Numbered from the stretch's first letter, positions 18,546-27,756 are shown. The stretch is 64,000 nucleotides of DNA from Pseudomonas sp. WN033 (GCA_002287035.1 NSKG01000001.1:186001-250000), one strand, 5' to 3'. The notes: a model not told the origin generated them from the sequence alone. Translations and numbers: made by a program.

Positions 18546-18576
18546 CTTTATCGCCTGTGGAACCGGCAGCGGTGCT

Positions 18577-20100
18577 TCAGATCTCTACGGCCAGGCTCTT
18601 GTCAGCAATCTTTTTCTGCCAGATCTGCGGGCCGGTGATGTGCGCCGACTCGCCGGTGGTATCAACCGCCACAGTGACCGGCATGTCCTTGACCTCGAAC
18701 TCGTAGATCGCTTCCATCCCCAGTTCGGGGAATGCCAGCACGTCGGCCTTCTTGATCGCCTGGGCCACCAGATAGGCGGCGCCGCCCACGGCCATCAGAT
18801 ACACAGCCTTGTGATCCTTGATCGCTTCGATGGCGATCGGGCCGCGCTCGGACTTGCCGATCATGCCCAGCAGGCCGGTCTGCTCGAGGATCTGACGGGT
18901 GAACTTGTCCATCCGGGTGGCGGTGGTCGGACCAGCCGGCCCCACAACCTCGTCACGCACCGGATCGACCGGACCGACGTAGTAGATGAAGCGACCTTTC
19001 AGGTCGACCGGCAGTTGCTCGCCCTTGTTGAGCATGTCGACCATGCGCTTGTGTGCGGCATCACGACCGGTCAGCATCTTGCCAGACAGCAGCACGGTTT
19101 CGCCGCTCTTCCAGCTCAGTACGTCTTCCGGGGTCACGGTGTCGAGGTTGACCCGGCGCACGCTGGAGCCCACTTCCCAGGTGATTTCCGGGTAGGCGTC
19201 CATCGGCGGCGCTTCGAGTACCGCCGGGCCGCTGCCATCGAGCACGAAATGCGCGTGACGGGTCGCCGCACAGTTGGGGATCATGCACACCGGCAGGCTG
19301 GCGGCGTGGGTCGGGTAGTCCTTGATCTTGACGTCCAGTACCGTGGTCAGGCCGCCCAGACCCTGGGCACCGATGCCCAGCGCGTTGACCTTGTCCATGA
19401 TCTCCAGTCGCAGTTCTTCAACCCGGTTCTGCGGGCCACGGGCACGCAGTTCATGGATATCAATCGAATCCATCAGCGATTCCTTGGCCAGTACTGCCGC
19501 CTTCTCGGCGGTCCCGCCGATACCGATGCCAAGCATGCCCGGCGGACACCAGCCAGCGCCCATAGTCGGTACAGTCTTGATCACCCAGTCGACGATTGAG
19601 TCGGAGGGGTTGAGCATGACCATCTTCGACTTGTTCTCGGAGCCGCCGCCCTTGGCCGCAACGTCGATTTCAACCTTGTCACCAGGGACGATCTGGTAAT
19701 GGATCACCGCCGGGGTGTTGTCTTTGGTGTTGGTCCGCTTGCCGGCCGGGTCCGCCAGAATAGAGGCGCGCAGTACGTTCTCCGGCAGGTTGTAGGCCCG
19801 GCGTACACCCTCATTGATCATGTCGTCCAGGCTCATGGTGGCGCCGTCCCAGCGCACATCCATGCCAATCTTGGCGAACACGGTGACGATACCGGTGTCC
19901 TGACAGATCGGCCGGTGACCGGTGGCGCACATGCGCGAGTTGATCAGAATCTGGGCCATGGCGTCACGGGCCGCCGGTGACTCTTCACGCTGATAGGCCT
20001 CGTGCACGGCCTGGATGAAGTCCACCGGGTGGTAGTAGGAAATGTACTGCAGCGCGTCGGCCACGCTCTGGATCAGATCGTCTTGCTTGATAACGGCCAT
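18577..20100 (-). CDS. fumA: Class I fumarate hydratase, [4Fe-4S]
   Basis: A 507-residue iron-sulfur fumarase interconverting fumarate and L-malate in the TCA cycle. Cluster cysteines are in RPICQDTGI, IPNCAATRH and TMGAGWCPPG; the C-terminal domain carries VGPVDPVRDEVVGPAGPTTA and the conserved ERGPIAIEAIKDH. The frame is open 29 codons upstream, but ATG 20100 is chosen because GAGGAG precedes it and MAVIKQDDLI fits the family start. The class I enzyme is oxygen-sensitive. It is divergent from the SadC-like gene, the same neighbour as in P. aeruginosa. Confidence 0.93.
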   Translation of the reverse strand: MAVIKQDDLIQSVADALQYISYYHPVDFIQAVHEAYQREESPAARDAMAQILINSRMCATGHRPICQDTGIVTVFAKIGMDVRWDGATMSLDDMINEGVRRAYNLPENVLRASILADPAGKRTNTKDNTPAVIHYQIVPGDKVEIDVAAKGGGSENKSKMVMLNPSDSIVDWVIKTVPTMGAGWCPPGMLGIGIGGTAEKAAVLAKESLMDSIDIHELRARGPQNRVEELRLEIMDKVNALGIGAQGLGGLTTVLDVKIKDYPTHAASLPVCMIPNCAATRHAHFVLDGSGPAVLEAPPMDAYPEITWEVGSSVRRVNLDTVTPEDVLSWKSGETVLLSGKMLTGRDAAHKRMVDMLNKGEQLPVDLKGRFIYYVGPVDPVRDEVVGPAGPTTATRMDKFTRQILEQTGLLGMIGKSERGPIAIEAIKDHKAVYLMAVGGAAYLVAQAIKKADVLAFPELGMEAIYEFEVKDMPVTVAVDTTGESAHITGPQIWQKKIADKSLAVEI

Positions 20101-20288
20101 GCTCGGACAGGCTCCTCTATATAGGCACCGGGCCATGCAACCAGGAAATTGCATACCGGGTTCACGGATAAGACAGGCCGTCTGCACCGCTTGAGGATAG
20201 CTGCGCCCAACGACCCGCCAGAAAACGGGGCTAGAGTATACCCGAGCTTGACGAGCAGGCCAGTGCCAAGGCTATAGCTTTATTCAAT

Positions 20289-20312
20289 GACTAGACAAAA
20301 GGACTAGGCAAA
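20289..20312. repeat. Short direct repeat GACTAGRCAAA in the fumarase/sadC gap
   Basis: Two 11-base copies (20289-20299 and 20302-20312) differing at one base, 13 bases apart, in the divergent 5' region. They could be a regulator site; nothing else supports that. Confidence 0.3.
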
Positions 20313-20369
20313 GCGCCTGAGCAGAGTTACATTGGCGTCAAAATGCCATCACGGAAAAGCAGGCATAAA

Positions 20370-21494
20370 ATGACGTCAATGGATCCCAATCAGGCCAAGT
20401 TCCAGGCCCTGCGCCTGCATCGTTTTTATATGGCCCAGCTAAATTACCTGGTCACCTATACCGTGATCTGCGCGTCCTGGCTGGCCGGTCAGTACCAGGC
20501 TTCGGCACCAATGCTGGCGGTCCACATTAGTCTGGGCGTGGCGACTCAACTGGGGTTCTACTGGCTAATCCGCAGCGGCCGCAACCTGCGCTATCGCGAC
20601 CCGAGCTTGACCAGTGGCCAGATCATCGTCGCCACCCTGCTGCTGACTTATCTGCTGGCCTACCTGGGCAGCTTTCGGGGCAGCCTGATCATGGTCTACC
20701 CGATCATCCTGATGTTTGGTGTATTCCAGCTCTCGCGCCGGGAATTTCTCAGCCATTCGCTGCTGGCTCTGGCTGGCTACGGCAGCCTGATAGCCTATGA
20801 CCACATCTACAACCCTGGCACCCAGGATTTACCCCTGAATCTGCTGCAGTGGTTCGTCCTGGCCTGCGTTCTGGGCTGGCTGAGCATGTTCTGCAGCTAT
20901 ATCCGTGAACTGCGTGAACGCCTGCAGCGCCGCCACCATACCCTGCAAGCCCACCAGGAAACCCTCAAGGGCATGATGGGACAACTGCAGAACCTGGCCA
21001 CCACCGATGCCCTGACCGGGCTGGCCAACCGCCGTTACTTCATCGACGAAACACGTCGCCGGATGGCCCTGCTTGGCCCGCGCCAGCAACTGGGTCTGGC
21101 GCTGATCGACCTTGATCATTTCAAGCGAATCAACGACCTTTATGGGCATGCTGTGGGTGATGAAGTGCTGCAACGCTTTGCCCAACTGGCCCGTGAAAAG
21201 CTGCGTAGCGACGATGTGATAGCCCGTTTTGGCGGTGAGGAGTTCATTATTCTGTTGAGTAACTGCGACCTGGAAACCCTGCACCAATGCGTGGAACGGA
21301 TTCGCCAGGCCTTCGCCAAGCTGCAGTTTTCCGGTTTGCCGGAAGATTACTCATGCACGCTGTCGGCCGGCCTGAGCGTGGTCCGCCCTGAAGACGATCT
21401 GGAAGAGCGCATCAACCAGGCCGACCAGGCGCTTTACCAGGCCAAGCAAAGTGGCCGCAACCGCTGCACCACCCACCAGGCAGCTTATGCCTGA
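20370..21494 (+). CDS. sadC: Diguanylate cyclase, SadC-like
   Basis: About 374 residues: an N-terminal block of five or six membrane helices (about 10-175), a short coiled coil (ERLQRRHHTLQAHQETLKGMM) and a C-terminal GGDEF domain. The catalytic loop is RFGGEEF (about residue 287) and a product-inhibition I-site RSDD lies five residues before it, so it should make cyclic di-GMP with feedback control. Its neighbours (fumarase, ferredoxin reductase, enoyl-CoA hydratase) are those of sadC in P. aeruginosa, although SadC there is longer. ATG 20370 is chosen for the AGG six bases before it; ATG 20343 is equally open. SadC raises c-di-GMP for surface attachment. Confidence 0.8.
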   Translation: MTSMDPNQAKFQALRLHRFYMAQLNYLVTYTVICASWLAGQYQASAPMLAVHISLGVATQLGFYWLIRSGRNLRYRDPSLTSGQIIVATLLLTYLLAYLGSFRGSLIMVYPIILMFGVFQLSRREFLSHSLLALAGYGSLIAYDHIYNPGTQDLPLNLLQWFVLACVLGWLSMFCSYIRELRERLQRRHHTLQAHQETLKGMMGQLQNLATTDALTGLANRRYFIDETRRRMALLGPRQQLGLALIDLDHFKRINDLYGHAVGDEVLQRFAQLAREKLRSDDVIARFGGEEFIILLSNCDLETLHQCVERIRQAFAKLQFSGLPEDYSCTLSAGLSVVRPEDDLEERINQADQALYQAKQSGRNRCTTHQAAYA

Positions 21495-22422
21495 ACTACG
21501 CATTGGCCCACAGCGGTTGCAGGTCGCCAGTGGCAGCAATCTGCTGGAAGAACTGCTCGCTGACGGCCAACCTGTCGCCTGGTCATGCCGCTCAGGACAC
21601 TGCCAGAGCTGTCTGGTTCAGGCCCAGCCAGGGCAAGCCCCCGAAGCAGCCTGCAGCGAACTTGATCCCGAACAGCAGGCCCAGGGCTGGCTACTGGCAT
21701 GCCAGTGCCAGGTCCAGCAGGACATGGACCTGCATCTGCTTGATCCGGCCCAGGATGGCCTACCGGCGCACATCAGTCGCATGGAATATCTGACTGAGAA
21801 CATCCTGCTCCTGGGTCTGCGCCCCGAGCGGCCACTACGCTATCAGGCCGGCCAGCACCTGAGCCTGTGGCTGGATGCGGAACTGGCCCGCCCCTACTCT
21901 ATCGCCAGTTTGCCGGGCGAGCCGGAATTGCAGTTTCATCTTGCACTCAAGGCTCAAGGTCAGTTTTCCCAGCGCATTCAGCGCATGAATATTGGCGAGC
22001 GGATTTATCTCGGCCGGGCCAACGGTCATTGCCATTACCAGAGCGACTGGCAGGACCGACCGTTACTGCTGCTCGGGCGTGGCACCGGCCTCTCACCACT
22101 CCAGGCCGTAGCCCGCGACGCCTTGAAACACGGGCATCGTGCCGCTATCGAACTGTGGCACTGGCACCCCGAAAGCGGCGACTGCTATCTGCGCTCCGAA
22201 CTGGAAGAGCTCGCCCGGGCACACCCCCAAACCCTGCGTCTGCACCTGCATCCACAGTCCCAGCTGTCCTCCGATATGGCCAGCCTGCGGCTTGCCTCAC
22301 GCCATACCCTGGCGCTAGTCTGCGGTCATCCCGAATTTGTCGAACAATGGCGCAAACCGCTGTTTATGGCTGGCCTGCCACGCCGGCAAGTATTCGACGA
22401 AGCCTTCGTGAGCCGCCAATAA
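21487..22422 (+). CDS. 2Fe-2S ferredoxin-NAD(P)H reductase family protein
   Basis: A 311-residue fusion: an N-terminal plant-type ferredoxin domain with cluster ligands in SCRSGHCQSC and ACQC, then an FAD-binding domain with the flavin motif RPYSIASLPG, then an NAD(P)H-binding domain (LLLGRGTGLSPLQAVARDAL). It should carry electrons from NAD(P)H through FAD to an iron-sulfur centre for an unknown oxygenase or acceptor. The start overlaps the end of the diguanylate cyclase gene by eight bases, so the two are co-transcribed. The natural partner is unknown; the domain order (ferredoxin first) is that of oxygenase reductases. Confidence 0.85.
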   Translation: MPELRIGPQRLQVASGSNLLEELLADGQPVAWSCRSGHCQSCLVQAQPGQAPEAACSELDPEQQAQGWLLACQCQVQQDMDLHLLDPAQDGLPAHISRMEYLTENILLLGLRPERPLRYQAGQHLSLWLDAELARPYSIASLPGEPELQFHLALKAQGQFSQRIQRMNIGERIYLGRANGHCHYQSDWQDRPLLLLGRGTGLSPLQAVARDALKHGHRAAIELWHWHPESGDCYLRSELEELARAHPQTLRLHLHPQSQLSSDMASLRLASRHTLALVCGHPEFVEQWRKPLFMAGLPRRQVFDEAFVSRQ

Positions 22423-22437
22423 GTCCAAGGAGCCACC

Positions 22438-23202
22438 GTGAGCCAGACCCTGCTGATCGACCGCAGCGATGCAGTCCTGACCCTGACCCTGAACCGCCCG
22501 GAAACCAAGAACGCCCTGACCCGTGAAATCTACAGCGGGCTGGCCGATGCCATTGATGCGGCTCAGGATGACCCGGCCATCCGCGCTATCGTCCTGCAGG
22601 GCAGCCAAAGCTGCTTCACCAGTGGCAACGACGTCAACGACTTCCTCAATGTACCGCCGGCCGGCCAGGACAGCCCGGTCTACCGCTTCCTCAGAGCCAT
22701 TCTCAGCTCAGAAAAGCCCCTGATCGCCGCGGTTAACGGCCCAGCGGTAGGCGTGGGTACTACCATGCTGCTGCATTGTGATCTGATCTATGTGGCCGAG
22801 GATGCCCGGCTGAAGATGCCTTTCGTCAACCTCGGTCTGTGCCCCGAAGCCGGCTCCAGCTTCCTGTTGCCGCGTCTGCTCGGTCATCCGCGCGCAGCCG
22901 AATTGCTGCTGTTGGGCGAAGAAATCAGTGGCCGACGTGCCGTTGAGATCGGCCTGGCCAATCATGCCCTGGCTACCGGCCAACCAGTACTGGACGCCGC
23001 CCGCCAGGCCGCCCTGCGACTGGCCGCGCAGCCGCCCAGCTCGGTCCGGCTAACCAAGCGCCTGCTCAAACAGCACAGCCAGAAACAGGCACAAGAGGTT
23101 ATGGAGCAGGAAGGCACCCACTTCGCCACCCTGCTACAGGGCCCGGATGCGCGTGAGGCGTTGAGTGCGTTTCTGGAGAAGCGCAAGCCGGTTTTTAGTT
23201 GA
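22438..23202 (+). CDS. Enoyl-CoA hydratase/isomerase family protein
   Basis: A 254-residue crotonase-fold protein. The oxyanion-hole segments are SCFTSGNDVNDF and NGPAVGVGTTMLLHCDL, and the catalytic region LGLCPEAGSSFLLPRLLG has Glu at the first acid position. It lies 15 bases after the reductase, likely in the same operon. It starts with GTG, supported by AAGGAG six bases before. The fold covers hydratases, isomerases and hydrolases of CoA esters; the precise reaction is not determined. Confidence 0.85.
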   Translation: MSQTLLIDRSDAVLTLTLNRPETKNALTREIYSGLADAIDAAQDDPAIRAIVLQGSQSCFTSGNDVNDFLNVPPAGQDSPVYRFLRAILSSEKPLIAAVNGPAVGVGTTMLLHCDLIYVAEDARLKMPFVNLGLCPEAGSSFLLPRLLGHPRAAELLLLGEEISGRRAVEIGLANHALATGQPVLDAARQAALRLAAQPPSSVRLTKRLLKQHSQKQAQEVMEQEGTHFATLLQGPDAREALSAFLEKRKPVFS

Positions 23203-23217
23203 ATCAACTCTGTGCAG

Positions 23218-23326
23218 GCCCTGTTACCGCTGAGCTGTTCTGGACACGCCGTGAACCCGTCCTTGGGGGCTCGTAGATGCCATCCCTGGCATCTAACGGT
23301 CCAGAACAGCTCAGCGGCAACAGGGC
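23218..23326. repeat. 109-base inverted-repeat element
   Basis: Two 27-base arms (23218-23244 and 23300-23326) are inverted copies with one mismatch. Between them is an inner 8-base hairpin (AGATGCCA/TGGCATCT) at 23275-23294. It fills the gap between the converging enoyl-CoA hydratase and phospholipase D-like genes, and could fold as a long hairpin that ends transcription both ways. It has no coding capacity and looks like a mobile non-coding repeat. Confidence 0.75.
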
Positions 23327-23353
23327 TTCTATCGCACCTTTGATCGGCGCCCC

Positions 23354-24511
23354 CTACCGACGAATCCCAAACCACAAAACCGCCAGCCGGTTGACCCAGC
23401 TCCACAGTCGTATTTTCAGCCGATGCCCCCAGCCCAAAGCCTTCCAGGCGCCCAGGCTCCACTCCCGACTCTGGGCGAAGTCACGCTGAAAGCAGTCGCG
23501 CACGGCGGCATTGAGTGACGGATCGACAACCTGCTGATTGGCTTCCAGATTCCAGTGCAGGGTCCAGTGATCGAAATTGCATGAACCCAGGCTGACCCAC
23601 TCATCAACCAGCACCATCTTCAGATGCAGAAACCGCGGCTGGTATTCGTAGAGCCGAACACCGGCCTTGAGCAAACCTGGGTAAAAGCGCTGCCCGGCAT
23701 AGCGAACCGGGGCGTTATCGGTAATCTGGCCACACAGCAGCAAACGCACATCCACCCCGCGTCGCGCCGCGCGCTTGAGCGCCCGCCGCACGCGCCAGCC
23801 TGGCAAAAAATACGGTGTTGCCAACCAGATCCGGGTTCGCGATCTTGAGACGGCCGCCAGCAGCGCCTGAACCACCTCGGTATGCTCACGGGCATCGGCA
23901 TAGGAGACCCTGGCATAGCCTGAAGCATCGGGCGCAGGTGGCGCCGGGACGCGCACCCGGTGCCATTTGGGTGGTGCCAGCCGCAGGCGCCGACCGGACA
24001 CCTGCCACTGCCGCTCGAACAACTCGGCCCAGTCATGCACCACCGGGCCACGCACCTCCAGCATCAATTCATGCCAGAGACTCTGGCGCTGATCCGGGCG
24101 GTAGAAGTCATCGGTCAGACCGGCCCCGCCGACAAACGCCAAGGTCTGATCAACGACCAGCAGCTTGCGGTGATCCCGGTGCAGATTGCCGCGCCCGGCC
24201 AGCCAGTACAGCGGATTGTAGAAACGCAGCTCAATCCCGGCCTGGAGCAGATACTGGCGATCGGTTGCGGACAGCTGCAGGCTGCCGAAGCCATCGAGCA
24301 AACAGCGCACCCGCACGCCGCGCGCCACAGCGCCGACCAGGCTATCGAGCACCTGACGGCTGGCCTGCCCGGAACTGATCAGATAAAGCTCAAGCTCAAT
24401 GCTGGTACGCGCCGCATCCATGGCCTGCAACATGCGCGGAAAGAAGCTCTCGCCATCGACCAACAACTCGAAGGTGTTGCCTTTACGCCATGGGTAGATA
24501 GGGCCAGCCAT
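23354..24511 (-). CDS. Phospholipase D family protein (cardiolipin synthase B-like)
   Basis: A 385-residue protein with two HKD motifs: HRDHRKLLVVD in the first half and HLKMVLVDEWVSLGSCNFD in the second. This paired arrangement and the lack of N-terminal membrane helices suit ClsB-type cardiolipin synthases, which transfer phosphatidyl groups between lipids. The frame is open to 24679, but ATG 24511 is chosen because it falls nine bases after the stop of the preceding gene with AAGG before it. It is second in a pair with an MBL-fold gene. Substrate is inferred from the family. Confidence 0.82.
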   Translation of the reverse strand: MAGPIYPWRKGNTFELLVDGESFFPRMLQAMDAARTSIELELYLISSGQASRQVLDSLVGAVARGVRVRCLLDGFGSLQLSATDRQYLLQAGIELRFYNPLYWLAGRGNLHRDHRKLLVVDQTLAFVGGAGLTDDFYRPDQRQSLWHELMLEVRGPVVHDWAELFERQWQVSGRRLRLAPPKWHRVRVPAPPAPDASGYARVSYADAREHTEVVQALLAAVSRSRTRIWLATPYFLPGWRVRRALKRAARRGVDVRLLLCGQITDNAPVRYAGQRFYPGLLKAGVRLYEYQPRFLHLKMVLVDEWVSLGSCNFDHWTLHWNLEANQQVVDPSLNAAVRDCFQRDFAQSREWSLGAWKALGWGHRLKIRLWSWVNRLAVLWFGIRR

Positions 24512-24519
24512 GCACCGCC

Positions 24520-25302
24520 TTAGGGAATCCGGTAATCCTCCTGCTCGAGCAGATCCATGCCACACTGCAATTGGCTGATCCAGTCGAGGAACGCCTTGAT
24601 CATAGCAGGCCCGACGAACGGCCGCCCGTGCTGCGGCACGATCATCGACGGGTTGAGGGTGCGAATCATGTTGGCCCACAACCGGCAGGCCTTGTTGCCA
24701 GCCATGTAGCGCCGATGAAAGCCCTCCATGCTGGGCACGTGGGCGGCGAAGTCGGTTACCGGCTCGGCATCATCAACCATTGAGGCGCCCATATCGCCGG
24801 AAAACAGAATACCGCTGACCGGATCGAAGAACTGCAGATTGCCCACCGAGTGGAGAAAATGCGCCGGCAATGCCTTGATCACGGTCTCGCCCAACGGAAT
24901 GGCCTGGCCACGATCCGGTACCGCGATCATCCGCTCCATGGTGCTGACCCCATGCCTGGCAGTCAGATAGCCGGCAGACAGGTGCGGTAGAAAGCGCGCC
25001 CACAGCCGTGAACAAACCACCTTGCAACGGGTATGCAGAAACCACTTGTCCAGCGAGGCGATGATATCCGGGTCCTGGTGCGAGGCAAACACATAGGTCA
25101 GATCCTGCAACGGAATATGCTGGCTGACTGCCAACGACAGAGGCATGTAGGTCAGATCGCCGCCCGGATCAAGCAAAGCATGCTGATCATGATCGATGAT
25201 CAGAAACTGGTTGGACTGGATACCGTCACCGGTCACCAACTGGTCGAAGCACAGTACCTTGTGCACGCCATTGTCGAACAGCACGCGCGGGGGATGGGCC
25301 AT
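24520..25302 (-). CDS. MBL-fold protein of the diiron ODP type
   Basis: A 260-residue metallo-beta-lactamase-fold protein. The metal motif is SHQDPDI, in place of the HxHxDH of hydrolases, and later ligands are in AHFLHSVGN, LFSGDMGAS and VPQHGRPF. This pattern is that of oxygen-binding diiron proteins related to flavodiiron NO/O2 reductases, but without a flavodoxin domain. An oxygen- or redox-sensing role is possible, not shown. The start at 25302 has AGGAG nine bases upstream. It forms a two-gene unit with the phospholipase D-like gene. Confidence 0.78.
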   Translation of the reverse strand: MAHPPRVLFDNGVHKVLCFDQLVTGDGIQSNQFLIIDHDQHALLDPGGDLTYMPLSLAVSQHIPLQDLTYVFASHQDPDIIASLDKWFLHTRCKVVCSRLWARFLPHLSAGYLTARHGVSTMERMIAVPDRGQAIPLGETVIKALPAHFLHSVGNLQFFDPVSGILFSGDMGASMVDDAEPVTDFAAHVPSMEGFHRRYMAGNKACRLWANMIRTLNPSMIVPQHGRPFVGPAMIKAFLDWISQLQCGMDLLEQEDYRIP

Positions 25303-25375
25303 AGCGTTGAACTCCTGTAACAAACCAGCCGCCGTTATACAGAACTGCCTACAAGTGAGTACTGACCTGCCTCAA

Positions 25376-25530
25376 GGAACCTCTGAAAAACTACCTGCGT
25401 TGGCAATACTGCGTTAAAAACAGCCTCAAAATGCTCATTTACACCGCGTAAACTGCGCTTTTTCGGCTGTTTTTGCGGGGCCGCCATCGGTATTGTCTTG
25501 CCTGCCTCGCCTACGTTTTTCGGCGGTTCC
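25376..25530 (-). mobile_element. 155-base MITE-like element, copy 1
   Basis: It is bounded by the direct repeat TCAA (25372-25375 and 25531-25534) and has imperfect terminal inverted repeats: AGGAACC-type ends followed by GAAAAAC within about 20 bases. Copy 2 at 59217-59371 is in the other orientation, has the same length and differs at about eight positions. Inner inverted repeats let it fold as one long hairpin. The element is too short for a transposase. The rest of the 335-base gap 25303-25637 holds only the olsB promoter region and GGAGG ribosome site. Confidence 0.85.
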
Positions 25531-25637
25531 TCAACCCTGACATCCGTCATTCAACTGCCATCAAAGTTTCACCGTCCTGACACGCCAGCTTCCTAGCATC
25601 GACACTGATGCTAATGGCTGCCTTGCGGAGGTACCCG

Positions 25638-26390
25638 ATGACAGATGCTGCGCTCGCGTTGGACACACAGGACAATCGTCACCTGCAGACCGAACTGGTC
25701 AAAGACCATGCCACCCTCAAAGAAGCGCTGGCACTGCGTTTCAAGGTCTTCAGCGAGGAATGCGGGGCCAGCCTGCCCAATGCCGACAGCGGCCTGGATC
25801 AGGACAGCTTCGACCTGCACTGCGAGCATCTGGTCGTGCGCGACCAATTCAGCGGCCAGGTGGTAGCCACCACCCGCCTGCTCGACAGCCAGCGGGCTCG
25901 CCATGCTGGTGGTTTCTATAGTGAAGGCGAGTTTCAACTGATCGGTCTTGGTGAACTGCGCGGCGATGTCCTTGAGATCGGCCGGACCTGCGTTCACCCC
26001 GACTACCGCAATGGCGCTACCATCGGAGTACTCTGGGCCGGGCTGGCACAACTGATGAACGAGCGCCAGTACGGCTACCTGATGGGCTGCGCCAGCATCG
26101 GCATGGGCGATGGCGGGATTCAGGCCCACGCCATCATGCAGCGACTGCGCGAGCGCTACCTGTGCCGCGACTGGCTCAACGCCATACCGCGCCTGCCAAT
26201 CCCCGAACGCGACCTGCCGGCCAACGTCACTGCTCAGTTGCCGCCACTGCTCAAGGCCTACATGCGCCTGGGCGCCAAGATCTGCGGCGAGCCCTGCTGG
26301 GATCCCGAGTTCAACGTTGCCGACGTGTTCATTCTGCTGCGCCGCGAACAGCTGTGCCCACGCTACGCCCGACACTTTAAGGCGGTATGA
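25638..26390 (+). CDS. olsB: L-ornithine N-alpha-acyltransferase OlsB
   Basis: A 250-residue GNAT-like acyltransferase, matching OlsB, which transfers a 3-hydroxyacyl chain from ACP to ornithine to form lyso-ornithine lipid. Marks are [13 protein letters not shown] at the start, [10 protein letters not shown], the core [14 protein letters not shown] and the C-terminal [22 protein letters not shown], all typical of the OlsB/hemolysin-like acyltransferase group. GGAGG stands seven bases before ATG 25638; the frame is open ten codons upstream. Its stop overlaps the olsA start (ATGA). Ornithine lipids are made mainly under phosphate limitation, but no Pho box was recognised. Confidence 0.88.
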   Translation: MTDAALALDTQDNRHLQTELVKDHATLKEALALRFKVFSEECGASLPNADSGLDQDSFDLHCEHLVVRDQFSGQVVATTRLLDSQRARHAGGFYSEGEFQLIGLGELRGDVLEIGRTCVHPDYRNGATIGVLWAGLAQLMNERQYGYLMGCASIGMGDGGIQAHAIMQRLRERYLCRDWLNAIPRLPIPERDLPANVTAQLPPLLKAYMRLGAKICGEPCWDPEFNVADVFILLRREQLCPRYARHFKAV

Positions 26391-27187
26391 ACAGCATGGG
26401 CATGAAACGGAGCTGGCGAGCCTTGTGCGTTGCCGGGTGGATCCTGACTGGGCTGTTACTAGCCACCTGGACAGCCCTGCTGCAACCGTTCAACCCTCGT
26501 TGGCTGGCAGCCCATCGTCAACGTCTGACCCGCCATTGGATGCGTACGCTGATCCGCCTGTTACCCCTGCGCATCCGCTGCCACGGCACGGCGCCCAACG
26601 GCACTACCCTTTGGGTCAGCAACCATGTGTCCTGGCTCGATATCGTGGTACTCGGCGCCCAGGCGCCGGTGCACTTTCTGTCCAAGGCCGAAGTCCGCCA
26701 CTGGCCGGTGATCGGCTGGCTGGCGGCTGCGGCCGGCACCCTATTCATCAAGCGCGGCCAGGGCAGCGGCTCGCAGTTGCAGGAGCAGTTGAGCCACGCG
26801 CTGAATCAGGGCCGCAGTCTGGTGCTGTTTGCCGAAGGCACGACTACTGCCGGCGATCAGGTGCGAACCTTCCATGCCCGCATGCTGGCCTGCGCGCTGA
26901 CTACCGGCACCCCGGTTCAACCGGTGGCTATCGCCTACCGCTACAAAGGTCAGCGTGACCAGTACGCGCCCTTTATCGGCGACGACGAGTTCACCCGCCA
27001 CCTGTGGCGGGTGCTCGGCTGCCCAGGCGTGATTGAGGTTGAGGTTTATTTTCTGCCGTTGCTGGCCAGCCAGGGCAACGAGCGCAACCAACTGGCCCGC
27101 CAGGCCCAGTCGGCAGTAGCTCAGGCGTTGGGACTGCCCGACAGCAGCGCGCGCAAATCCGGATCGGATTTCAAGGCCGCCGCCTGA
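26387..27187 (+). CDS. olsA: Lyso-ornithine lipid O-acyltransferase OlsA
   Basis: A 266-residue membrane-bound PlsC-type acyltransferase with one N-terminal membrane helix (about 12-32). The catalytic motif is NHVSWLD (HX4D) and the acceptor-binding motif is [19 protein letters not shown] is the fourth family block. It follows olsB with a four-base overlap, so it should finish ornithine lipid by adding the second acyl chain; an extra 1-acyl-glycerol-3-phosphate acyltransferase role is known for some OlsA proteins. The 3' end overlaps the convergent acpH gene by 67 bases. Confidence 0.88.
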   Translation: MNSMGMKRSWRALCVAGWILTGLLLATWTALLQPFNPRWLAAHRQRLTRHWMRTLIRLLPLRIRCHGTAPNGTTLWVSNHVSWLDIVVLGAQAPVHFLSKAEVRHWPVIGWLAAAAGTLFIKRGQGSGSQLQEQLSHALNQGRSLVLFAEGTTTAGDQVRTFHARMLACALTTGTPVQPVAIAYRYKGQRDQYAPFIGDDEFTRHLWRVLGCPGVIEVEVYFLPLLASQGNERNQLARQAQSAVAQALGLPDSSARKSGSDFKAAA

Positions 27188-27756
27188 GCGGCAGCATAGT
27201 CGATAACCTCGGGCATGAACGCCAGGAAGTCAGCCTCGAATCCGTCGTAGTCCCGCTCCAGCTCGAGCACCGAGCCGGCCAGCCGGTTGTCGCGGCGCAA
27301 GCGCCGCCCCATATTGGTCAGGGCTCGCTCCAGTTGCTCCAGCTCAGCATAACTGCTCAGCCAATCCTGCTCGGCCATGCGCCGGATCACCGGCCAGGCA
27401 TGCTCGGGGATCAGCGCCTGCTGGGCCAGTAAGCCGGCATACATCTGCTGGGTGAAAAGCTCAATCGACTGGGGTGAGAAGCGCGCCCAATGCCGTACCA
27501 GCAGGTGATCGTAGAACATGTCGACCATGATCCCGGCAAACCGCCGCCGCTCGCTGCTGACCCGAGCCTTGCTGGCCAGAACCAGCGGATGGCTGTCGGT
27601 AAAGACATCGATCCGCCGGTGCAGCCAGACCCCTTCACGCACCCCAGGTGGCAGGGCCAGGTTCGCCACCGGCCCCTTGACGAAATCGCCCAGCAGGCTG
27701 CCCAGCGCCTGCTGGGGCTGCGGTGGCCCCAACAGCAGATGGGCGAGGAAGTTCAT
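27121..27756 (-). CDS. acpH: Acyl carrier protein phosphodiesterase
   Basis: A 211-residue AcpH-type protein (DUF479), which removes the 4'-phosphopantetheine arm from ACP. Family marks are the start MNFLAHLLLG, LLGDFVKG, the HRRIDVFTDSH metal-binding region, and MVDMFYDHLLVRHW with more candidate ligands. Length agrees with the family. It overlaps the olsA 3' end on the other strand by 67 bases and starts one base into the stop of the coiled-coil gene (TGATG), so the pair is co-translated. Confidence 0.85.
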   Translation of the reverse strand: MNFLAHLLLGPPQPQQALGSLLGDFVKGPVANLALPPGVREGVWLHRRIDVFTDSHPLVLASKARVSSERRRFAGIMVDMFYDHLLVRHWARFSPQSIELFTQQMYAGLLAQQALIPEHAWPVIRRMAEQDWLSSYAELEQLERALTNMGRRLRRDNRLAGSVLELERDYDGFEADFLAFMPEVIDYAAAQAAALKSDPDLRALLSGSPNA

